This document shows, one piece after another, positions 1-11,776 of a DNA stretch of 64,000 bases (its first letter is position 1; every line of letters starts with the position of its first letter). This stretch comes from Nymphaea colorata. Its lineage: Eukaryota > Streptophyta > Magnoliopsida > Nymphaeales > Nymphaeaceae. Made by a program: the position numbers and the translations under genes. The notes under the pieces are model-generated. The model was given only the letters and a program-made list of their open reading frames with translations, searched no databases and had not been told where the DNA came from. The stretch covers positions 32,025,934-32,089,933 of the forward strand of contig NC_045138.2 of NCBI RefSeq assembly GCF_008831285.2. The letters are read 5' to 3'.

Positions 1-729
1 AAAAAGTGCTAGCTGGTGGCACCCTCATAAGGCATAAGTGGGACTAGTTTGTCTGTGTTGTCAAAAGTGTGCCCAAGTCTCAAGGCTTCACTGGTTGCTT
101 AGGCTGTCTGTCCGAGGTGACTTGCTGCATGAAAATGTCTACGGACCATCACTTAAGGCACATACACTGTTCGAGACACCCGATCACATAAGTGTTGCCA
201 AAATTTATAACATATGATGTCATTGCGAGTCAAATGAAATACATCACAATGTGTGCCATAGAAGAAAAAAAGTATACACATGTTGTTCATATTTGAGACA
301 AATTGTTAGAGGCATGTGCTTATCAATCTTGGCTATGTATATTTTAGTGTAAACATCTGATTTGCTTGCTGCGTGAAACATGGATTTCGTTGCCAGTTTC
401 TAGGGAGTTAGAATTATTGTAAAATTTTGTGTTTCTATAAATGTAGATATTAACTGTACAAAAAGAAAAAAGTAGAGTATAACATGTACATAAAATAGTA
501 TGTTGTCTATATGTATTCTCTTCCAGTGCATTTATGGAGTGGTCAACCATCTCATAGCTGTCTACTTCTTTGTTTCCTTAAATTTTGACTTTGCGGAATG
601 GGTTGGCTATGAGAGTCCGTGTTCATTTTATCATAGAGAATAAGAATCAAAATTATCAGTTTTGAGTGTGCTTTTTTAGTACTCTGCTGTTCAAGACTTG
701 TTTTTACAGATTTCTTCCTGAGTATGCAG
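1..729. other. Intron sequence of CSTF77, no gene seen
   Basis: AT-rich sequence before the first recognisable CSTF77 exon. The next exon starts in phase 0 after a cag acceptor at 727-729, so this stretch should be the intron that follows the preceding exon, which lies outside the window. I see no coding segment, RNA gene or clear transposon end here. Confidence 0.6.
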
Positions 730-3700
730 GCTAAGGGCTTATTATCTGAGTATCAACCAAAGTATAATAGCGCAAGAGCAGTGTACAGGGAGCGAAAAAA
801 ATATGTCGATGAGATAGATTGGAATATGATTGCTGTTCCACCAACTGGTTCCTGCAAGGTAGGGCCAGATCTAACATTTTGGATTTTCAGAAGAATTTTT
901 AGGGCACCATTCATAGTCATTGATTTTGATTCCATATGCAAATTTTTGGGTTAGAGTAGATACGAGCATATGTTTTTTTTTTTTTTTGTGACATCCAATA
1001 TGTGGTATACTGTCATGTTTCCCATTTGACTAACATGCCAAAGCTTTTCTCACACACAGATACAGCAAACACATCCACACGTTTGCACATAAAGTGATAA
1101 AACTTTTCTTTGTCATATGGCAATCAAAGTTATAGTTAACACATGATCAACCACAGTTTTTATATCTTTAGCTCTCTCAGTTTACCATATTCGATTATTT
1201 TGCTAGAGTAGACATCAATTTTGGGTGTTTCAAAATGGGGATAAATGTTATACCTCAGCTTAAAACTTTGCAAAAAGCACAATCCTGTTGCTTGCAGCGT
1301 CTTCTGTGGTATAGTATGTGCTGCTTTTCCTTTTGACAGAAACTACTAAAATCACACTGCTGTTCAGTCTCCTGTAGTAATGAGATATGAAAGTGAGGGT
1401 TGCTATTCAACAAGCAGCCATATTGCATTGAAATGGAGTCAACCCTTTACCTCCTCCTTGTTCTCCTCTCACTCTCTCCCTCTCCATGCTGGAGGGTGTA
1501 TGTGCACTGTGTGGTTGTACAGTTGTACCTACATGCATTATTATTCGAGTTCAAGCTAGATGCCTGTAGGTTCTCTTTTTTAATGCAAGTTTGTGAATTT
1601 TGCAGGAAGAGCAGCAATGCATGGCATGGAAACGCCTGTTAACTTTTGAAAAGTAAGAACATGAGTTAAGGTTTTTTACATTTTACACCACAAAGTTTAT
1701 GTGAGAAAGGGTACTCTTTGTTCCTAAACTTCTTGTGTTAGACTTATCACAAGTATCGTTCTTGGCATTCTAATCATCAAGTTTTTCTTTTGGGTTTTTA
1801 TGAAATCAAGAATATCATGTCCTGATCACATCCTTTGTGGTGCTTGTCTGTATTGCCTACATTTGATGATCTATGTGAGAAGCTACTGTAGTGTGAGATG
1901 ACAATCAAAGTTTTTTTCTGAAGACACACATCAGAATGTCAAATAAGCAAACAAGATATTTTTGCTACTATATGGGTTACTAAGTTCATTTTTTTTCTTT
2001 GGTTTGTACCTTAGGTGATTATATGGTATTACAGTTCCAAATATTGTTTACAGAAGTAGAGGTTAGCATGAACCTTTTTGCTGGTAAAAAGACACTGAGT
2101 TGCATGCATATGAAGCAACGTGTATGAAGTTGAAACTTGAAACCATAGGCTTGTTATGGTATCATCCTGGATAATATCATACAAGTAGTCAAAAGAATAT
2201 AAACCAAATCCTTGATAACTAATTCCGGGTAATCAAACGAAGAAGACATGATACACCCTGGATAAATCACTTCTGGATGCTTGTCACCCTGAATCAGTTA
2301 TCCAGGATCTCTATACATTGATAACTGATTTCTTCAATCAAACATACCCTAAAGAAGAATACAAGTAAATAAATCGATATATTAGAGCATGTGTATGTGT
2401 GTGTGAGAATGCTTGTATATCTATATAAATGTGAAAATGTGTGTACACTGGACAAGTGTACATATGTAATTAGACATATTTTAAAAGGTGGGAGAAGCAT
2501 GGGTTTTGGTCGATCTATTTGTCTCTTTATTTATTGGATTAGAACTCCAACTGTAGGCACTACAAGGTGCTTCATTAGTGATTAATAATTCTTCTCTCAT
2601 TCTTTGCAGAACCAATCCACAAAGGATTGATGTTGCCTCGTCTAACAGAAGAGTTGCCTTCACATATGAGCAGGTAGTATGGAAAAATTAATTTTTCTGG
2701 TTATCTTCTCTCCACTTGAATACAGATTTATGAAGTTATGCTATTGTTACTGTAATGATTGCATTGGCCTATTTTTTTTCCCCTTCTTCAAGTTAAATCT
2801 ACCTGTTTTCTATTGTGTTGTGGTCAAGGGACATTTTCTCATCTCAGAGGGGGAAAGTAAAATAAATCAACTGACCATGTACTATGTGCTTTTTTACACC
2901 CGGCCCATATCGAAATGCTTTTGTATCTGGCTGTTTTATTTATCAAGTAGCTTTTTTTGGATCTAATGAAAAGTTTTGAAAATCTGCACAAAAATAGAAG
3001 ATGGTTCTGTAACAAAGTGACCAGAACTCCATCATTTGTCAAGTATTTCCAAACCAGTATTGGCTTGTAGAACCACACTTACAATCGGTCTATGGACTTT
3101 CACTTGGGTGGTCGAGTAAATATGTTAATTTCATGATTGAAATTCCTGCCATTTTATCATGCCAAAATTATGATGTATGAGAAAGATACATAACTCCAAG
3201 CCATACCCTATTTCTTTTCCGCTCAGTTTTAGTGGGAATTGTATGTCTGACCAAACATTTGTTCATAAATTCAATTACTAATTGTCCACATTACATATAA
3301 CAAAGAACTAAAGGAGCTGCATTGAAATGGACTTTTCACACAATATGGTAGGGAAAGGAGGGAAGACAAGGGGTAACTGGAAAGTACATCATTTGAGCTT
3401 GTTCAGTCAGGTACCTTCCTCAAGGGGATCAGCCATGAGAAAATCATTGCTCTCAGGTGGGGGTTTCTGATGACACCTTTTAGGGAAGAATGCACCGGGT
3501 TCCATGGGAGTAATAACAAGATTTGTTGGTGAAAGCTCCAATAATATGCAGCTCCACAAGGCTGTCATCTCAACGATTAGAAATTGTGTGTCAATTCCTG
3601 TCAAACAAGGACCAGTTGTTAGGTGAGGGATCCTTTGAAGGTGACTTCCTGGATCATACTGCCTCAACAATATCACCCATTTACATATATGGTATGCACC

Positions 3701-3883
3701 AGTGAAGAGTATAATAGACATGGTTTGATGCTCACACATGAGAAGATATATAGGTGTCTTCCAGCCCAATAATGTAGCATTGCCATTATGGACCACTCTT
3801 TGTCATCCATTATGTGAGATCTGATGGATGAGATTTTTGGAGAAAAGAGAAATTGTAGCATGCCTAATTTGCACATTTCTTTC

Positions 3884-3946
<63 letters not shown>

Positions 3947-4125
3947 GACCCAAAACAAAGTGCACAGACAACACCATTAATATATATATATATATATATA
4001 TATAAAACCCAAAACAAAGTGCATAGACAACACCATTAACAATTGACAGGCTATCATTTTACCATTGTTTTGATGAAAAGAAAGCAAATCGTCAGTTGCT
4101 GCATCTGAGCTGCTATATGTGTGTG

Positions 4126-4167
<42 letters not shown>

Positions 4168-7100
4168 CCCAAAATCAACTATTCTAGCTAGACCATCCAT
4201 CATAACGGATGTAATAGTTCTGCTCCTTTTCTACTTAAACTCCAAGAATCATGCCTAGTGTCTCTCCCGCTCTTTAGGTACCAGACGAAACCCATCTCTG
4301 TCTCTCTCTGGTAACTTTATGTGCATGTGGTTGCAGAAATGTACATTAGATGTGATCTTTCAGACTTAGAAAGCCTTTTCTTCTCCACTTCACTTGTTGG
4401 ATGACTGACAGGTGTTTATATTTTTAATGGCCAGTGTTTGATGTATCTATACCATTATCCTGATATTTGGTATGATTATGCTACATGGCATGCAAGGAGT
4501 GGCTCAATGGATGCTGCAGTCAAAATCTTTCAGCGTGCTCTGAAGGCTTTACCTGGTACACTTCAACTTTCTATGAATAATGAATTTTATAGTCTAAACT
4601 GAAAAAAAAGCACCTGAAGAATTATTAGGAAGTAAACAACTTAAATTTCGTTGTCTATTAGTTATCTCAAACACTACTTAAGGAAGGTACAATCTTTTGC
4701 ATTACGCTTTAGAAAACGGGAGCTTCTGCATTAAGTTTACATACTTCCAAAAATATCATGAAACAAAGAATGTTGTTGTTCCCCATTGTTTTTTGTCATT
4801 TTGAAGAGGTTTAAAAGAAGTAACTCTGCTGACCGCTACCCATATGTTCTCTCTTGTGCTATCTTGCAGTGTAACCCTTGGGCACATTGTTATCAGCTTC
4901 ACTTGTTACCTGTTTTTCAGTTGAATGCATGTATATGAGTCTATACTTGCGAATGCTACTGCAACTTTTATATCCTGCCTTTGAGTTTCACGTTCATAAG
5001 AAATCAACAACCTCTTCAATTTGTTTTTGACTTTTGCCTAGAATCTGAGGTACTATGTTATGCTTATGCGGAACTTGAAGAGTCACATGGAGAAATTCAG
5101 GTAAATGTATCTTTTCTACTTACTTCTTTTTAGCACTTCAATTTTTTCTCAACAATTTTCTGCTGGCAGGCTGCTAAAAAGGTATATGAAAATCTTTTGG
5201 CCAACAGTGAAACAGCAACAGCATTGTCTCACATTCAGGTGAGTTTTGCGTGGGAGTGGTTCTCTTCTTTTAATAAGTCATTGTCATCACTGGTTGGTAA
5301 CTCTAATTGCTTTTGTCAGTTTATTCGATTTCTGAGACGAACTGAAGGCATAGAAGCAGCCCGCAAGTACTTTGTGGATGCTCGTAAATCTCCAAACTGT
5401 ACATATCATGTTTACGTTGCTTATGCAATTATGGCCTTTTGTCTTGACAAGGATCCAAAGGTACTTAATCCTAATGAATGTCTCAGTGCTGATTTAAATT
5501 TATACTCATTTGGTTTTGATGCAGTAATGGTTCCATCAAAATGAATTATCAACTGATTGAATGATATAAAATTTGTTGGCGCTGCTGAACATCTTCTTGT
5601 GCTTGTCATGCCAACTTAATACTTGTGAAAGTGGCATATGTCATATATATTTCTGTACACACACACACACACACGTGTAGGTATGTATCTGTGGATGCAT
5701 GTATGTATTATAATCACAGATATCGCTGAGATTTTCAATGTCATATATCTTGATCGCCACAACAAAGGACATGGTTTTTGAAAAATATTGTGAAATGTTC
5801 ATTTATCACAAAAATGAATTTCTTGCCATAATAACACAATATTATTGCGAAAAAATTGTGAGTTATTTCTTAAAGAAAAAGGCTTCTGAAAAGCCCGTGT
5901 GTTCTTTATTTTTATAAGTGGCAAGGCTGTAAAGGAAGAACTTGGAAAGTTGACTTCTATAAAACTTGAAATTCTTAATAGTTTGAAAGTCGACAGTTTG
6001 AAATTTGAATCTTGTGTTAGAATTTAAATATTAGACATTATGTAAGTATACATATGTTTCATATATGATTTGTATATATGAATATCTATGTATGCATAGG
6101 TGTTATGTATTTTATTTTATTTGCTTCCTTTTCGTTTTTATGTATTTTTTATTTCTTTTCTTTTTCTATTTTTACCTTTTCCTTTTTTGTAAAAGGGAAC
6201 TAGCTGTTGGACCAGCTTCCAACGGCTAGATTTCTAGCCGTTGGAGCTGGCCCAACAGCCAACTCCTCCTTCTTCTCTCCCTTTCATTGTACTATATATA
6301 TGGGACTGTTGTCCCTTGTTTGGTAAAGGCTTTTAGGCCTCTCTTGTGTATTCTTCTCTTGAGATTAATAGATTTGGTATCTTCTCCTCAAGTTTGAGGT
6401 TTGGTTGTGTATTACCTATTGAAGTTGTTGGGATCTTCAAGAGTGTATCTCTTGAAGCATTTGTATTCTCAAGATCAGGCCTGATTTACATGGTATCAGA
6501 GCAAGGTTTTGGCTCTTTGTGTTGCTGTCTTTCAAGCTTGGAAGATCCAATTATTACTCTTTCCTTGGAGCTGTGAAGCACTCCAAGTGTTCGATATATT
6601 GTTGGCTGAAATTTGACACAAGAAGGTGCTGTTATTTTGCTGGCCTCTTTTGGTGATATTTGTGACGGGATAAAGCTCCCTTGGTGGTGAAGATTGTGGC
6701 AGTCCTTGACGCGTCGAAAGCTTCATTTTTGTGTGGCTGTTTTTCATCCTAGCACTACCTCAACGTCTCTTTTACAAGGTACACATTATGGATGAAAGAA
6801 CTTCCTCTACTCCTCTTCCCAAATTAACTTCATCAAATTATGTTTCTTGGGCAAAAACTATGGAACATTTTATTAGAAGTAAAGGCCTATGGGGACTCGT
6901 TGATGGGTCAAAAAGTGAACCTCAATTAGTCCTCACCAAGACCATAGATGGTAAAGCTCAAGAACTAGATGGAGTTGAAAAAGACAAGGCTATGAATGAA
7001 TATGAGAGAAAATGGGAAGAGTGGAAGATAGGACACCACAAGATTATCACTTGGATTATTGCTTGTGTTGATACTACAACCATGGGCCAAATAGCAAAAC

Positions 7101-10100
7101 ATAATTTTGCTCATGAAGCTTGGGAATTCCTCAAGAAAACCCACACTATGAAGGATGTGGCCTACATGTGCAATCTTCAAATGAAGATTGCAAGTCTCCA
7201 ATAAGGAGACAAGACCATTAAAGAATATGTTGGAGAAATGGAGCAATTATGGGACGAACTTGCTCTATTTGAACCCGAATGGTATGATCCAAGAGACATT
7301 GGAGTTAGAGAAAAACAAATCCAAAGGGAGAAATTTTATAAATTTATTCTTGGTCTTAGATCGGAATATGATGGAGTCAAAACTTCCTTGCTCCATAGGC
7401 ATAAAGTGCCATCTATGAACGAAGCCATAGCGGAACTTCAAATGGAGGAGAATAGACTCAATTTTTCAAAAGACAAGAGTGAAAGTGTTCTTGCTACCTC
7501 AAGACCCGGTGCTCATATGAGAACTTATAGGCCTCCTCACTTTAATCGAAACTATGAGCATAGCAATAATGGCAACAAGAAGATTATATGTTTCCATTGT
7601 CAAGAAGGACATACCAAACTTAGATGTCCTAAATTGAGGAGATTTGATAAAAAGACAAGTGTGGCTGGGACAATGTATGAAGAAAACAATCGATTTGACC
7701 TAGACAAACTTGTAAGTGCCCTCCAACCAAAGCTTATTGATGCTCTTCAACCGCTTTTCAAAGGAGGAGGGACTTCTCCAATCTCCGGAGCAACCGTGGC
7801 ATCTACATCATCAAGTAAGTACTCTTGGATTCTTGATTCCGGAGCTTCATTTCATATGACCCCTTGTAATTCTTTGCTTACCGAATGCACTAAGGAAGAA
7901 TCGTGTCCATTTGTTAAAACCGCCGATGGAACTCCTCTTGAAATCAAATGTGTTGGGAATATTGATCAAAATTTTAATTCAAAAGTTTTTAAAATACCAA
8001 AAGTTAGATTTATTCCCAAACTTAACTTAAATCTCTTGTCGGTTTCTCAAATAACAAATCATGGATGCGATATTGTCTTCTCACAAAATAAATTTTTGAT
8101 ACAGGACCATCTTTCCAAGAAGACGATTGGGGAAGGTTCTAGGAAAAATGATCTCTACTATGTTGACTATTTGGATCTTTCCAACCCTACTTGCAATATA
8201 GTCAAGAAGAGTGACATTCAAGTTTGGCGTCAAAGACTTGGGCATTCAAGTTTAGGAAAAATGTCTTGTATCCCTTTTTTGGAAGAGAAATGTAAAGAAA
8301 TGATCTCTTGTGATGATTGTATTAAAGCCAAAATTAAGGCTTTACCTTTTGGAAATAGAAATTTTGTTGCAAAAGCACCTTTTGAATTAGTGCATTCGGA
8401 TGTATGGGGTCCCGCTCCTATTATGTCTAAAGGTGGTTTGCTTTATTATGTCATTTTTGTGGATGATTACTCTCGATATGCTTGGGTTTACTTTCTTAAA
8501 CGCAAATCCGAAGTCCTTATGAATTTTAAAAACTTTTACAACATGATCAAAACTCAATTTGATGCAAACCTTAAAATTTTTAGAAGTGATTCCGGGGGAG
8601 AATTCATTTCCAATGAATTTGAAGAATTCCTAAAAGAAAAGAGAGTTATACACCAAAAGTCTTGTCCCAAAACCCCCCAACAAAATGGAGTCGCCGAAAG
8701 AAAACATAGACATATTCTTGAAACAACAAGAGCTCTTCTTATATCAAAAAATGTTCCAAAAAATTTTTGGGCTGAAGCAATTTTAACATCCATTTACTTG
8801 ATTAATAGAATGCCCTCTAAAGTTTTAGAAAATATTTCACCTTTTCAAAAACTTTTTAACTTGGAGCCAACTTATAAAAGATTCAAAGTCTTTGGTTGCA
8901 AATGTTTCATTTTAAATGACAAAAATGATAAACTTTCATCTAGGGCTATTCAATGTGTCTTTATTGGCTATTCCGAAACTCAAAAAGGGTATAGATGCTA
9001 TGATATTGAAAAAGATAAGGTGTATGTTTCAAGAAATGTGATATTTTTAGAAGAAGAAAATGGCTTTAATGAAAATAAACCCAAGCATGAAGATGACTAT
9101 TCTTTTTTATGGATAAATGATGATGATGTTGATAATGATGATGATGTTTTGCCTTCTTCACATAATGATGCTCAAAATGAGGTTGAGAATACTCCTTTTG
9201 ATAGATCTTCACCAAGAAGCGATGGATCACCAAGAGAAGTTATAGTTTATAAGAGAAGGTCTCAACAAAACATCCAAGAGTCTCAACCTACTCTTAGAAG
9301 ATCTCAAAGAGATTCTCATCCACCTCAAAAATTTGTTTCCTATGACTCTTTTTCCCCAAAACATAGAGCTTGCTTATTAGCTATTCACTCTCATGTTGAA
9401 CCTTCATCCTATCTTGAAGCCAAAACTAACCCACATTGGATTGAAGCAATGAACAATGAACTTAGAGCCCTTGAAGACAATAAAACTTGGGACATTGTGT
9501 CTCTTCCTATAGGGAAAAGGACAATAGGATGTAGGTGGGTTTACAAAGTCAAGACTAGAAGTGATGGATCACTTGAAAGGTATAAAGCTAGACTTGTTGC
9601 CAAAGGATATGCCCAAGAATATGGGATTGATTACGAAGAAACCTTCGCCCCTGTTGCTCGTATGACCTCTGTTAGAGCTCTTATTGCCATTGCCTCCATT
9701 AAACAATGGTCTATATATCAATTGGATGTCAAAAATGCTTTTTTGAATGGATACTTAAATGAAGAGGTATACATGGATTCACCCCCTGGGCTTGATTTAC
9801 CTCAAGGAAAAGTTCTTTATCTTAGAAAGGCATTATATGGCTTGAAACAAGCTCCAAAAGCTTGGTTTGACATGTTTAGCAATGTTATGTTCAAACAAGG
9901 TTTTAAATCATGCTATTCTGACACTGCTATGTTTGTTAAAAATACTGCTATAGGTATAATTGTGTTACTTTTATATGTAGATGATGCCAACAGAATTATG
10001 CAGGTAAAAGACTTTCTAAAGAATGAATTTGAAATGACTGATTTGGGTAAAACTAAAATATTTTCTTGGTATTGAAGTAGCTTATAGTAGAAGAGGATAC

Positions 10101-11730
10101 TTACTCTCACAAATGAAGTTTGCCAATGACATTATAAGCAGATCAGGTATCACTGATGACAAGGTGGTAGACACTCCTGAACCCTTAGGAGTAAAGATGA
10201 AGATTGATGATGGAGAAATTCTAGAAAATCCCACTCCATTTCGTCAATTGGTTGGAGCTCTCACATATCTATCCATTACAAGGCCTGACATATCACATGC
10301 GGTACATGTCATAAGTCAGTTTCAACAAAGACCCACTTCTGTACACATGGGAGCCGCATTGAGGATTGTTCGATATGTCAAACACACAATCACTAAAGGA
10401 TTTTTTCTATCATCCTCATCAAACTTGAATATGATTGCCTATACTGATGCTGATTGGGGTGGAGATCCTAATAACAGGCATTCCACCACCGGTTTTTGTG
10501 TTTTTCTAGGTGACTCTCTTATTTCGTGGAGGTGCAAAAAACAAAATAAAGTCTCTCTATCATCAACTGAAGCAGAATATCGTGCCATGGCCACCACCAC
10601 CATGGAGATTGTATGGTTAAAAAGCTTATTGAAGGACATTGGAATTGACTTAAATGAAGCAACCAAGCTCTGCTGCGACAATAAAAGTGCCATCTACATT
10701 GCTAGCAATCATACTTTTCATGAAAGGACGAAGCATATTGAAATGGATTGTCACTATGTGAGAGAAGAATATCTTAGCCGAACAATCGATATATCCTTTG
10801 TCCCTTCCGAATATCAACTTGGAGATTTCTTCACCAAAGCACTTGCTTCAGCACGTTTTCAGTTTCTTCTTGGCAAACTTTCGGTGATCACACCGTAAGT
10901 TTGAGGGGGGGTGTTAGAATTTAAATATTAGACATTATGTAAGTATACATATGTTTCATATATGATTTGTATATATGAATATCTATGTATGCATAGGTGT
11001 TATGTATTTTATTTTATTTGCTTCCTTTTCGTTTTTATGTATTTTTTATTTCTTTTCTTTTTCTATTTTTACCTTTTCCTTTTTTGTAAAAGGGAACTAG
11101 CTGTTGGACCAGCTTCCAACGGCTAGATTTCTAGCCGTTGGAGCTGGCCCAACAGCCAACTCCTCCTTCTTCTCTCCCTTTCATTGTACTATATATATGG
11201 GACTGTTGTCCCTTGTTTGGTAAAGGCTTTTAGGCCTCTCTTGTGTATTCTTCTCTTGAGATTAATAGATTTGGTATCTTCTCCTCAAGTTTGAGGTTTG
11301 GTTGTGTATTACCTATTGAAGTTGTTGGGATCTTCAAGAGTGTATCTCTTGAAGCATTTGTATTCTCAAGATCAGGCCTGATTTACATCTTGTTGATGCA
11401 TTGTTACATTTTTGATGCAGTGGTTTGTTGATAAGTTGGAATGGAACTATGGCTTATGAGTTGCGTGGCTAATTTATTTTTCTCATGTCTAGTTCTGGTC
11501 GTCTACTTATTACATACTACTTGTTAGTTAGTTATTCACTTTGTTCTTTGTTATATATTGCTGTTTTTGTTATTTTGCCTGCTTAATTAGCAAATTCTAA
11601 CTTATATAGCCTTTTACTGTATACTTTTTTGTGTCTTCTTTTAGCTTTTCATTTATCGTTCTTACATATTTTTTTTATTTTTTAAAAAATTTACGAGATT
11701 TTCCCAATTAAAGCAATATCTGTGTATGTG

Positions 11731-11776
<46 letters not shown>

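Larger units (their letters stand above)
6015..6490 (+). repeat. 5' LTR of the copia element
   Basis: 476 bp, from tgttagaatt to gatttaca. Its copy lies exactly 4897 bp downstream. Contains an inverted repeat at 6204-6258 and a TATA-like sequence at 6293-6301. Confidence 0.95.
6015..11387 (+). mobile_element. Complete Ty1-copia LTR retrotransposon in a CSTF77 intron
   Basis: The 5373-bp element has two 476-bp LTRs beginning TGTTAG and ending TTTACA, a tRNA-iMet primer site right after the 5' LTR, gag-protease-integrase-RT-RNase H coding order (integrase before RT, the Ty1-copia order), and a G-rich polypurine tract just before the 3' LTR. It is flanked by tcttg duplications. Read by eye, the two LTRs have the same length and no difference, so insertion was recent. 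The internal region is nonetheless damaged: in-frame stop in gag, a short deletion after the RT active site and a frameshift. It lies in the same orientation as CSTF77. Confidence 0.95.

Noticed and set aside
8554-8793. Minus-strand open frame opposite copia integrase
   Set aside because: Shadow of the gag-pol frame.
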